A stretch of DNA of 64,000 nucleotides, taken from assembly GCF_902712915.1 (NCBI RefSeq), contig NZ_CACTIA010000005.1, forward strand, positions 1,116,001-1,180,000, given 5' to 3'. The number at the start of each line of letters is the position of its first letter. The stretch's first letter is position 1. Shown here one piece after another: positions 29,061-36,914 of this stretch. The translations under genes and the position numbers were made by a program. The DNA is from Acidiphilium sp. C61 (lineage in GTDB: Bacteria > Pseudomonadota > Alphaproteobacteria > Acetobacterales > Acetobacteraceae). Under the pieces are notes generated by a model. The model worked only from the letters and a program-made list of their open reading frames with translations, was not told the origin of the DNA and did not search any database.

Positions 29061-30053
29061 TCAGCGCAGTCGCCGCCGCAGATTGTCGACATAGACGGCG
29101 CCGACCACCACGATCCCGAGAATCACCTGCTCGACATAGGGCGAAATGCCCGCCAGCTGCGTGCCGTTCTTCAGGATCGTCATCAGCAGTGCGCCGAGGA
29201 TGCTGCCGAGGATCGTCCCGACCCCGCCGAACAGCGATCCGCCGCCGATCACCACCGCGGCAATCGCATAGAGTTCGTAATTCCCCCCCGAAGTCGGCTG
29301 CGCCGCCGCCGTGTAGGCGAGATAGATCACACCGGCGAGCGAGGACACGATCCCGCCGAACACATAGACCAGCAGCAGATGCCGCGGCACGTTGATGCCG
29401 ACCCGCCGCGCCGCCTCGGCATTGCTGCCGATCGCGAGCGTATAGCGGCCGAACCGTGTCTTGTTCAGCAGATAGGCCGAGAACAGCGCGAGCAGCACCG
29501 CGATCCACGCCATGTTGGGAAAGCCCAGCACGGTGCCTTGCGAAATCTCCTGGAACCCGTTCGGCAGGCCGAACACCGGCGTGCCGTTGGTGGTCAGCAG
29601 CGCCGCCCCGAGCGCCACGGCGAGCATGCCCAGTGTGGCGATGAAGGGCGGCACGCCGAGCGCGACCACCGAGAGCCCGATGATCGCGCCGATCACCGCG
29701 CCCAGCGCGAGTGTCAGCACGATCGCGATCGCTGGTGGCATATGCGCATCGACGATCGCGATGGCGCAGATCATCGACGACAGCGCGACCACCGAGCCCT
29801 GCGAAATGTCGATCCCGGCGGTCGCGATGATGAAGGTCTGCCCCGTCGCCAGAATCGCGATCACCGCGACCTGCTGGGCGATGTGGAACCAGTTCCCCCC
29901 GCTCAGGAAGCGGGGGTTCAGCACGCCGAACACGACGACGAGCACGACGATGCTGATCAGCGCGAAGGCGATCTGGCGGACGAAGCGCCACAGCATGCGC
30001 CCGCGCGGCATGGACTCGATATCGAGCGCGGCTGTTCGTGCCTGCTGGTCCAT
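29061..30053 (-). CDS. Sugar ABC transporter permease, RbsC family
   Basis: A 330-residue inner-membrane permease with eight or more hydrophobic segments. The motif ATAGIDISQGSVVALSSMI and the late GGGSLFGGVGTILGSILGAL are hallmarks of the RbsC/XylH/AraH family that imports pentoses, hexoses and related sugars. It is the last gene of a set ordered ATPase, binding protein, permease, and starts 16 bases after the binding-protein stop. The substrate is not evident; adjacent sugar-acid genes point to a sugar or sugar acid. Confidence 0.87.
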   Translation of the reverse strand: MDQQARTAALDIESMPRGRMLWRFVRQIAFALISIVVLVVVFGVLNPRFLSGGNWFHIAQQVAVIAILATGQTFIIATAGIDISQGSVVALSSMICAIAIVDAHMPPAIAIVLTLALGAVIGAIIGLSVVALGVPPFIATLGMLAVALGAALLTTNGTPVFGLPNGFQEISQGTVLGFPNMAWIAVLLALFSAYLLNKTRFGRYTLAIGSNAEAARRVGINVPRHLLLVYVFGGIVSSLAGVIYLAYTAAAQPTSGGNYELYAIAAVVIGGGSLFGGVGTILGSILGALLMTILKNGTQLAGISPYVEQVILGIVVVGAVYVDNLRRRLR

Positions 30054-30069
30054 CGCCCGCCAGCCTCCC

Positions 30070-31089
30070 TCAGCCCGCGGGGTTATATTTGGGCGCGTAC
30101 TGGCGGATCGCCGCCGTCGCCTGGCTGGAGCCGAGATTCTTCGGCGTCAGCAGGAAATACGGCGTATTGATCCGCTTCGGCAGCGTCTTGCCGTCGAGCT
30201 TGTCGAGCAGCGCGACCACAGCGTAATAGCCCATGTCGTAGGGCGATTGCAGGATCGAGGCCTGGATGATCCCCGACTTCACCAGCGCGATCTCGCCAAG
30301 GTCGGCATCGAACCCGACGACCTTCACCTTGGCATGCGCACGCTGCACCGCCTCGGCCGGGCCGAGCGCGGCACGGTCATTCGCGCCGAAGATCACCTTG
30401 AGATGCGGATACTGCGTGAGCATCGTGGTCGCGATCCGCAACCCGGCGCTGACATCGTTGTTCGAATACTGGATCGGCCCCATCTTCCTGATGTGCGGAT
30501 AGGATTTCATGCCAAGCATGAACCCTTTCGGCCGGGCGATTCCAGTCGAGGCTGTATGGTTGAAGTCGACGATCGCATACTGCCCCTTGCCGCCCATCAG
30601 GTGGTCGGCCGTGTATTTCGCAAGCGCCGCCGCGGCCCCGACATTCGAGGTGGCGAGGAAGCAGTCCGAAATATTGGGCGACAGGCCGGAATCCACCGTC
30701 ACCACCGGAATGTGATGCGCGATTGCCGACTTCACCGGCTTGAGCAGCGCCTGCGGATTCTGCGCGGCGAGGATGATGCCGTCAGTGCCGCCGGTCACCG
30801 CGTTATTGACCATGCCGATCTGCCCGGCGAGGTCGGTGCCGCTGGCCGGCGCCTCGAAGGCGACCGAAACGCCGAATTTCTTCGCCGCCGCATCCGCACC
30901 CTCACGCACCGCGAGCCAGTAGGGCGAGGCGTTGGATTTGGTGATGAGCGTGAAATGGTAGTGCTTCGCCGGATTGGCCGGCACCGGCAGCGAATGAACG
31001 GTGGGCGCGGCCGCGATGGCCGGCGCAGCCCCGATGGCGCCGAGCAGCGCGACCGCCGCGGCACCGAGCAGTGACTTGCGTAAGTTCAT
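30070..31089 (-). CDS. Sugar ABC transporter periplasmic binding protein, RbsB-like
   Basis: A 339-residue protein with a signal peptide (MNLRKSLLGAAAVALLGAIGAAPAIA) and a type I periplasmic binding domain of the RbsB/LacI fold. Typical segments are ITKSNASPYWLAVREGADAAAKKFGV, MVNNAVTGGTDGIILAAQNP and VIFGANDRAALGPAEAVQRA. It captures the ligand in the periplasm for the permease encoded downstream. Its ATG overlaps the ATPase stop by four bases. The ligand is not recognisable from the sequence. Confidence 0.87.
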   Translation of the reverse strand: MNLRKSLLGAAAVALLGAIGAAPAIAAAPTVHSLPVPANPAKHYHFTLITKSNASPYWLAVREGADAAAKKFGVSVAFEAPASGTDLAGQIGMVNNAVTGGTDGIILAAQNPQALLKPVKSAIAHHIPVVTVDSGLSPNISDCFLATSNVGAAAALAKYTADHLMGGKGQYAIVDFNHTASTGIARPKGFMLGMKSYPHIRKMGPIQYSNNDVSAGLRIATTMLTQYPHLKVIFGANDRAALGPAEAVQRAHAKVKVVGFDADLGEIALVKSGIIQASILQSPYDMGYYAVVALLDKLDGKTLPKRINTPYFLLTPKNLGSSQATAAIRQYAPKYNPAG

Positions 31090-31865
31090 GGATGTTCCCT
31101 TTCGGCTTCGTTGGTTTCAGCATCCGCATAGCCGGTCATGTAGCGGATCAGTTCGGTCTGGGACGTCTCGGCCGAGCGCGCGTCGAACACCTTGCGCCCG
31201 CGATACATCACCATCACCCGGTCGCAGACCTTGAGGATCTCGACGAGGTTGTGGCCGATGAACAGCACGCCGATGCCCTCGCCGGCGAGCTGCCGCGCCA
31301 TCTTCAGCACGTTCTCGGTTTCCATCACGGCAAGGGCCGCCGTCGGCTCGTCCATGATGACGACCTTCGCCCGCCAGTAAAGCGCGCGCGCGATCGCCAC
31401 CGCCTGCCGCTGCCCGCCGGAAAGGTCGAGCACCCGCGTCATCGGGTCGGGAATATGGCTTTCGATCCGCGCCAGCAGGGCGGCGATCTCGCCATGGATC
31501 TTCCGCTCGTCGAGCATCGGCACGAAGCCCATGAAGCGTCGCATCGGCTCGCGGCCGAGGAAGATATTGGCACCCACATCGAGATGATCGGCGAGGGCGA
31601 GATCCTGGTAGATCGTCTCGATCCCCGCATTGCGCGCATCGCGCGGCGAGCGGAACGACATCTCCGCCCCGCAGAGCCGGATCGATCCGGAATCGGCCCG
31701 GTGCACGCCGGAAATCACCTTCATCAGGGTGGATTTGCCGGCCCCGTTGTCGCCGACCACGCCGAGGACTTCGCCGGGGGCCACTTCGAGCGACACGTCG
31801 CGGAGGACTTCGACTGCGCCGAACCGCTTGTCGACGCCACGCACCTCAAGGGCGGGTGCGCTCAT
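31086..31865 (-). CDS. Sugar ABC transporter ATP-binding protein (single domain)
   Basis: A 259-residue ATPase. The Walker A GDNGAGKST, signature LDLSGGQRQAVAIARAL and Walker B VVIMDEPTAAL are intact. It matches one half of RbsA/XylG-type ATPases, which usually carry two nucleotide-binding domains in one chain; the single-domain form occurs in FrcA-like systems of alphaproteobacteria. First gene of the ATPase, binding protein, permease operon, which is transcribed divergently from the SDR gene. Confidence 0.87.
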   Translation of the reverse strand: MSAPALEVRGVDKRFGAVEVLRDVSLEVAPGEVLGVVGDNGAGKSTLMKVISGVHRADSGSIRLCGAEMSFRSPRDARNAGIETIYQDLALADHLDVGANIFLGREPMRRFMGFVPMLDERKIHGEIAALLARIESHIPDPMTRVLDLSGGQRQAVAIARALYWRAKVVIMDEPTAALAVMETENVLKMARQLAGEGIGVLFIGHNLVEILKVCDRVMVMYRGRKVFDARSAETSQTELIRYMTGYADAETNEAEREHP

Positions 31866-31967
31866 GCCGCGACATCCGTTCCGACCGGCGCGCCCGTTCC
31901 TGGGTCGTTCGCTCGCATCGTTTTTCCTCCCTTTGCCGGCGCTTCATTCCGCACCGGCCTATTTGGG

Positions 31968-31989
31968 TGCAGAATATCGATATGCAGCA
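31968..31989. promoter_or_regulatory. Palindromic candidate operator in the divergent sugar gene region
   Basis: A 22-base imperfect palindrome with half site TGC-G-ATATC (9 of 11 positions match) centred on ATATCGATAT at 31974-31983. It lies between the divergent ABC-importer and SDR genes. The centred CG is typical of LacI-type and some GntR-type sites, but no regulator gene is adjacent. Confidence 0.4.
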
Positions 31990-32151
31990 ATGCTTACAAG
32001 CGCCAAGCGCGCGCCCATCCCTCACCTTTGCGGGATCGTGAGCCGGCTTGCGCGGTGAAGACCCGGTTGATAGCCTCGCCGAAACATCAGACGTTTTTCA
32101 TTGCGAATACGAAAATAAAACACGCAAGATCCGCAAGAGAGGGAGAAAACG

Positions 32152-32904
32152 ATGGAGCTGGGGCTCAAGGGAAAGATCGTCATCGTCACCGGCGGCGCCT
32201 CGGGGATTGGCGCCGCGGTGGTGGATACGCTTGCTGGTGCCGGCGCCGTTCCCGTAGTGCTCGACCGCGCCGCAGCCACCTGCGAGCATCACCGCCTCGA
32301 TCTGACCGATGCCGCCGCCTGTGCCAAGGCCATTGCCGCCATCGCCACGCGCCACGGCCGGATCGACGGCCTGGTGAACAATGCCGGCGTGAACGACCGC
32401 GCCGGGCTTGGCGGCACGCTCGATGCAGCCCTCGCCGCCTTCCGCGCCTCGCTCGAACGCAATCTCGTGCAATGTTTCACCCTGATGCATCTCTGCCTGC
32501 CGCATCTGCGCCAGTCGCGCGGCGCGGTGGTGAACATCGCCTCCAAGGTCGCCCTCACCGGCCAGGGCGGCACCAGCGGCTATGCCGCGGCCAAGGGCGG
32601 CCTGCTCGGCCTCACCCGCGAATGGGCCGCCGAACTCGCGGCCGATGGCATCAGGGTCAACGCCGTCCTGCCCGCCGAGGTGGCCACGCCGATGTATGAC
32701 CAGTGGCTATCCGCCCAGCCCGACCCCGAGGCCCGCCGCGCCGCCATCACCCGCACCATCCCGCTCGGTGCGCGCATGACCACGCCGGCGGAAATCGCGG
32801 CGAGCGTCGTCTTCCTGCTCTCCGCCGCCGCCTCGCACGTCACCGGCCAGCATCACGTCGTCGATGGTGGCTATGTCCATCTCGACCGCGCGCTGACCGC
32901 CTGA
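32152..32904 (+). CDS. Short-chain dehydrogenase/reductase, sugar dehydrogenase-like
   Basis: A 250-residue classical SDR. The NAD(P)-binding TGGASGIG motif is at residues 13-20, NNAG at 76-79, and the catalytic Ser131, Tyr144 and Lys148 (SGYAAAKGG) are in place. It resembles L-fucose or related aldose 1-dehydrogenases that make sugar lactones. A GAGAGGGAG site precedes the ATG. The stop shares one base with the start of the lactonase-like amidohydrolase, so the two are coupled, which supports an aldose-to-lactone-to-acid sequence. The actual sugar is unknown. Confidence 0.85.
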   Translation: MELGLKGKIVIVTGGASGIGAAVVDTLAGAGAVPVVLDRAAATCEHHRLDLTDAAACAKAIAAIATRHGRIDGLVNNAGVNDRAGLGGTLDAALAAFRASLERNLVQCFTLMHLCLPHLRQSRGAVVNIASKVALTGQGGTSGYAAAKGGLLGLTREWAAELAADGIRVNAVLPAEVATPMYDQWLSAQPDPEARRAAITRTIPLGARMTTPAEIAASVVFLLSAAASHVTGQHHVVDGGYVHLDRALTA

Positions 32905-33752
32905 TGCGCATCGATGCCCACCTGCATCTCTGGTCGCCCGCCCGTGGCGACTATGGCTGGCTGACGCCGGACCTGCCGATCTGCCGCGAGATCACGCTCG
33001 ACGAGGCCCGCCGCACCGCGACGGGGATCGACGCCGTCATCCTCGTACAGGCCGCGCCCACCGAGGCGGAGACGCGCTTCCTGCTCGACATCGCCGCCCG
33101 CGCCGGCGGCTTCGTCCGCGCTGTCGTCGGCTGGACCGATCTCGCGGCGGACGACGCGCCGGCCCGCATCGCCGCCCTCGCCGGCGAACCGTGCCTCGCC
33201 GGCCTGCGCCCGATGCTGCAGGACATCGCGGATCCCGACTGGATCCTGCGCCCGGAAATCGAACCCGCCCTCGCCGCGATGGAACGCGCCGGCCTGGTGC
33301 TCGACCTGCTGGTCCGCCCGGCGCACCTGTCGCGCTGCGGCGAACTCGCGCGCCGGCATCCCGGCCTCGCCATGGTGCTCGACCACGGCGCCAAGCCGGC
33401 GATCGCCGCGCGCGGCCACGCCGCCTGGGCGGAGGCGCTGCACCGCCTCGCCGCCGACACCGCGATCGCCTGCAAGCTCTCCGGCCTGATCACCGAGGCC
33501 GAGCCGGGTGCCGGTTTCGACGCGCTCGCCCCCTATGTCCGCACCGTGTTCGACGCCTTCGGGCCAGACAGGATTCTCTGGGGCAGCGACTGGCCGGTGC
33601 TCACCCTCGCCGCCTCCTACGACGCCTGGCGCGGCGCGGCGGAAGCCCTCACCGGGATGATGGCACCTGATGCGATGGAGGCGGTGTTCGGCGGCAACGC
33701 CGCGCGGATCTATCGGGGCCAGAGCATCATCCGATCCGAAAAGATCGGATGA
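32904..33752 (+). CDS. Amidohydrolase family protein (COG3618), probable sugar lactonase
   Basis: A 282-residue TIM-barrel hydrolase. The metal-binding motif MRIDAHLHLW is at the N-terminus, with LVLDHGAKP in the middle and the active-site Asp in RILWGSDWPVL. Members of this family hydrolyse sugar lactones such as L-fuconolactone or L-rhamnonolactone. It is coupled to the SDR gene. The last ten residues (QSIIRSEKIG) and the TGA stop are encoded by the dispersed palindromic repeat at 33721-33758, so the native C-terminus has been replaced or extended. Confidence 0.85.
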   Translation: MRIDAHLHLWSPARGDYGWLTPDLPICREITLDEARRTATGIDAVILVQAAPTEAETRFLLDIAARAGGFVRAVVGWTDLAADDAPARIAALAGEPCLAGLRPMLQDIADPDWILRPEIEPALAAMERAGLVLDLLVRPAHLSRCGELARRHPGLAMVLDHGAKPAIAARGHAAWAEALHRLAADTAIACKLSGLITEAEPGAGFDALAPYVRTVFDAFGPDRILWGSDWPVLTLAASYDAWRGAAEALTGMMAPDAMEAVFGGNAARIYRGQSIIRSEKIG

Positions 33753-33758
33753 TGCTCT
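33721..33758. repeat. Perfect palindromic copy of the dispersed element (left-hairpin arms)
   Basis: AGAGCATCATCCGATC pairs perfectly over 16 bases with GATCGGATGATGCTCT around a six-base loop. It covers the end of the amidohydrolase gene, including its stop, and lies ten bases from the convergent kdgK stop. It can act as a two-way terminator. Confidence 0.9.
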
Positions 33759-33767
33759 AAGCGCGGC

Positions 33768-34661
33768 TCACCCCTCGTCGGCGATCAGCGCGCCGCGCGT
33801 CAGCACCGCCCGCGCCGCCACCGCCTGCGCCGCCGCCACGGCAGAGGCTGGCGTCATGCCCTGCATCCGGCAGGCAAGGAAAGTGCCGTTGAACGCATCG
33901 CCCGCGCCAGTCGAATCCACCGGCATCACCACCTCGCGCGGCACCACCTCGAAGCGCTCCGCGCCAAAGCGCCCCAGCGTCGCCGCCGTGCCGTTCTTGA
34001 CGACGACATCCCGCACCCCTGCCGCCGCCAGCCGCGCGACCGTCGCCGCCGGCGCCGCGTCGCCGAACAGGGCGGCCTCGTCCTCGAAGGTCGGCAGCGC
34101 GATATCCACCAGCGGCAGCACGCGCCGGACGGTCTCCCGCGCCTCGTCGGCGTCGCGCCACAGCGCCGGGCGGTAATTGGTATCGAAGGCGATCTCGGCC
34201 CCCGCCGCCCGCACCGCGCCGATGGCATCGAGCAGGGCTGCCCGTCCCGCCGGCGGCAGGATGGCCAGGGTGATGCCGGAGACCAGCACAAGCCGCGCGC
34301 CCGCCAGCGCCCGGGCGAGGAAATAGGGATCGTCGGCCAGATGCGTCGCCGCCGACTGCCGGCGCCAATAGGCGAAGGAGCGCTCGCCCGCCTCAACCCG
34401 GATCACGTATAGCCCGACCGAAGCACCCTCGACCCGCCGCACGAAGCCGGCATCGATCCCGGCCGCCTCGATCCGCGCGCGCATCGCATCCGACATCCAG
34501 TCGGTCCCGATCGCGGTCACGTAGCGCATCTTCAGCGCCCCGCGCAGCCGCACCTGCGCCGCCCAGGCGGCATTGAACGTATCGCCCGCGAAGCCGAGCG
34601 CGTATCCGCCCGCCTCGCTGGGCGCGAATTCCGCGAGGCATTCCCCGATGGCGACGAACAT
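33768..34661 (-). CDS. kdgK: 2-Keto-3-deoxygluconate kinase (PfkB family)
   Basis: A 297-residue ribokinase-family sugar kinase. The segment EIAFDTNYRPALWRDADEA is characteristic of KDG kinases, and DSTGAGDAFNGTFLA carries the catalytic Asp and anion hole. It phosphorylates 2-keto-3-deoxygluconate to KDPG for the Entner-Doudoroff aldolase. Its start shares one base with the uxuA stop (TGATG), so kdgK is coupled downstream of mannonate dehydratase. The palindromic repeat lies just beyond its stop. Confidence 0.88.
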   Translation of the reverse strand: MFVAIGECLAEFAPSEAGGYALGFAGDTFNAAWAAQVRLRGALKMRYVTAIGTDWMSDAMRARIEAAGIDAGFVRRVEGASVGLYVIRVEAGERSFAYWRRQSAATHLADDPYFLARALAGARLVLVSGITLAILPPAGRAALLDAIGAVRAAGAEIAFDTNYRPALWRDADEARETVRRVLPLVDIALPTFEDEAALFGDAAPAATVARLAAAGVRDVVVKNGTAATLGRFGAERFEVVPREVVMPVDSTGAGDAFNGTFLACRMQGMTPASAVAAAQAVAARAVLTRGALIADEG

Positions 34662-35842
34662 CAGGCAGCCCGTCCCGTGGCTTCGAGCGCGCGGATCACG
34701 CCGCGCAATTCCGCCAGCCCGCGCAGCCGGCCGATATAGGAATAGCCGGGATTGACCCGCCGCGCCGCATCCGCCGCGAGCAGATGTCCGTGGTCGGGCC
34801 GCAGCGGGATCGACGACCGCCGCCCCGCCACCGCCGCCTCGCGTTCCTCGCGCAGCAGCAGGGCGAGCAGGGCCACCATGTCGGTCCGCCCGTCGAGATG
34901 CGGCGCCTCGACGAAGGACCCGTCAGGGTCCAGTGCCACGTTGCGCAGATGAGCAAAATGGATGCGACTTCGGAACGTCTCGGCGATCGCCAGCACGTCG
35001 TTATCCGCACGCGACCCGAGCGACCCGGCGCAGAGCGTCAGCCCGTTCGCCCGCGAGGGCACTGCCTGGAACAGCGTCGCCAGATCCTCCAGCGTCGAGA
35101 CCACCCGCGGCAGGCCGAACAGCTTCACCGGCGGATCGTCGGGGTGGATCGCAAGCCGCACGCCGAGTTCTTCCGCCACCGGCACCACCTCGCGCAGGAA
35201 ATCGTGCAGGTTGGCTCGCACCGCCGCATCGTCCAGCCCGTCGAAGCGTGCGATCTCGGCGGCGATGGTCTCCCGCGTCTGCGCCCCCGCCCCGCCCGGC
35301 AGGCCGGCGATGATGGTCCGCTCCAGCCGCGCCAGCGCCGCCGCGTCGCGGGCCGCGATCCGCGCCTCGGCCTGCGCGACCATCGGCGCCGGATAGTCCT
35401 CCGCCGCCCCGGCGCGGCGCAGCACGAAGGCGTCGTAGCCGATGAAATCCACCATATCGAAGCGCAGCGCCTTGGCCCCGTCCGGCATTTCATGGGCAAG
35501 CTCGGTGCGCGTCCAGTCGATCACCGGCATGAAATTGTAGCAGATCACGCCCACCCCCGCGCGCGCCACGGCAACGAGCGAGTCCTTCCACGCCCCGACG
35601 AGGTGCTGCCAGTGATGGTCCCGGCACTTGATGCCGGTCGGCACCGGGATCGACTCGCACACGCTCCAGCGTAGTCCCGCGGCCTCGATCGCGTCGCGCC
35701 GTGCCTGCACCGCGGCAACCGGCCAGGGCTCGCCGGGCGGAATATCGTGCAGCGCGGTCACTATGCCGGTCGCCCCCGCCTGACGGACATGATCGAGGGG
35801 GATCGGATCTTCCGGTCCGAACCAGCGCCAGGTTTCTTCCAT
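34661..35842 (-). CDS. uxuA: D-Mannonate dehydratase
   Basis: A 393-residue TIM-barrel enzyme that dehydrates D-mannonate to 2-keto-3-deoxygluconate in hexuronate breakdown. The N-terminus MEETWRWFGPEDPIPLDHVRQAG and the segments IPVPTGIKCRDHHWQHLVG, LAIHPDDPP and HLRNV are canonical for UxuA. The frame is open to 35899, but ATG 35842, behind a purine-rich GGGGGAGGGG tract, gives the standard N-terminus. kdgK follows immediately. Divergent from the GntR gene. Confidence 0.92.
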   Translation of the reverse strand: MEETWRWFGPEDPIPLDHVRQAGATGIVTALHDIPPGEPWPVAAVQARRDAIEAAGLRWSVCESIPVPTGIKCRDHHWQHLVGAWKDSLVAVARAGVGVICYNFMPVIDWTRTELAHEMPDGAKALRFDMVDFIGYDAFVLRRAGAAEDYPAPMVAQAEARIAARDAAALARLERTIIAGLPGGAGAQTRETIAAEIARFDGLDDAAVRANLHDFLREVVPVAEELGVRLAIHPDDPPVKLFGLPRVVSTLEDLATLFQAVPSRANGLTLCAGSLGSRADNDVLAIAETFRSRIHFAHLRNVALDPDGSFVEAPHLDGRTDMVALLALLLREEREAAVAGRRSSIPLRPDHGHLLAADAARRVNPGYSYIGRLRGLAELRGVIRALEATGRAA

Positions 35843-35930
35843 CCTCCTGCCCCTCCCCCTTGTCTGACGGGGACGCGGAAACATGCGGCACACCGCCACC
35901 CGATCCGATCATGACCCCTGTCCATCTTTA

Positions 35931-35950
35931 TCCGATCCGACAGGATCGGA
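35931..35950. repeat. Degenerate hairpin related to the dispersed element
   Basis: TCCGATCC (35931-35938) pairs with GGATCGGA (35943-35950) around a four-base loop, flanked by CATCTTTA and AAGTGC. The inner hairpin and flanks resemble the right hairpin of the full element, but the outer GAGCAC arms have decayed. It lies between uxuA and the GntR gene. Confidence 0.55.
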
Positions 35951-35985
35951 AAGTGCCCCTGGCAGTTGCGCGGGCCGGCGCCAAC

Positions 35986-36010
35986 TTGACCGGAAAAGTA
36001 CACCGGACAA
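35986..36010. promoter_or_regulatory. Inverted repeat in front of the GntR regulator gene
   Basis: TTGACCGG-N9-CCGGACAA (7 of 8 arm positions match) ends nine bases before the GntR start codon. Its inner 12 bases, CGGAAAAGTACA (35991-36002), recur with one change as CGGAAAAATACA at 36831-36842 upstream of the UxaA-family dehydratase gene. This suggests one regulator acting at both promoters, probably the GntR protein itself. Confidence 0.5.
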
Positions 36011-36019
36011 AGAAGACAA

Positions 36020-36814
36020 ATGCCGCGTCCACGCAAACAGGAAGCCGGATGCACCGGGAATGGAACGGAAGATCCTTTCCTCGCTTCGCTTGCCACGGAG
36101 CGGCTCGACCCCGCATTCGGCAAGACAGCGCAGATCTATACGCTCATCCGCAACGGCATCGTCCAGCTCAAGCTGCCACCAGGAGCAGCGATCAACGAGC
36201 GCGAAATTTGCGCCCGACTGGGCATCTCGCGCACCCCGCTGCGCGAGGCGATCCTGCAGCTCGCAGCGGAAAACCTGGTCACCGTGATACCGAATTTGGG
36301 CACCAGCGTCGCACCCATCCATATCCAGGACGCGTTCGACGGCCAGCTGGTGCGCGACGCGCTGGAGATGCGCGTCGTTCGGCTCGCGGCATCGCGCATG
36401 AACCTTGCCACCGAACGCGCGCTGGCCGCGAACATGGAAGCTCAGCACAAGGCATCCGCAACCCGCGATTTCGATGGGTTCTATCTGCTGGACGAGGAGT
36501 TCCACCGTCTCATCAGCGAATGCGGCGCCTCGTCCACGGTCTGGCGCATCATCAACGGCGCCAAGGCGCAGCTCGACCGTATCCGCAGGCTCGGTTTTCC
36601 ACGTCCCAACCACGCCGAAACCGTACTCGCTGAACACCAGGCAATCTTCGACGGCCTGATGCAGCGCGATCCCGAGCGCGCCGCCGCCGCGATGCAGACA
36701 CATCTCGACAGGGTGTTCGAAACCGTGCGCCTGCTGATCGCCGAGCGGCGCGACTATTTCTCGCCCGATGCCGGCGAGGTCGCGCAGCGCGCGGGGCGGC
36801 CGGCTGGCGCTTGA
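36020..36814 (+). CDS. GntR-family (FCD domain) transcriptional regulator
   Basis: A 264-residue regulator. The winged helix at about residues 35-100 includes INEREICARLGISRTPLREAIL, and an FadR C-terminal (FCD) helical ligand domain follows with the metal-binding pattern of Asp and His residues (LLDEEFHRLI, later His in AEHQAIFDGL and QTHLDRVF). FCD regulators often sense sugar acids or their breakdown products. Its position between uxuA-kdgK and the UxaA-family dehydratase suggests it controls the uronate genes. Possible operator in its own promoter. Confidence 0.86.
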   Translation: MPRPRKQEAGCTGNGTEDPFLASLATERLDPAFGKTAQIYTLIRNGIVQLKLPPGAAINEREICARLGISRTPLREAILQLAAENLVTVIPNLGTSVAPIHIQDAFDGQLVRDALEMRVVRLAASRMNLATERALAANMEAQHKASATRDFDGFYLLDEEFHRLISECGASSTVWRIINGAKAQLDRIRRLGFPRPNHAETVLAEHQAIFDGLMQRDPERAAAAMQTHLDRVFETVRLLIAERRDYFSPDAGEVAQRAGRPAGA

Positions 36815-36914
36815 CCAATTTGCCGTTTATCGGAAAAATACATATCGACCAGTATCTTTCAATGAAGCGGGGCGGACCACCGCCCGGCACAGGGCGAGAA
36901 GCGGAACCAGACCC

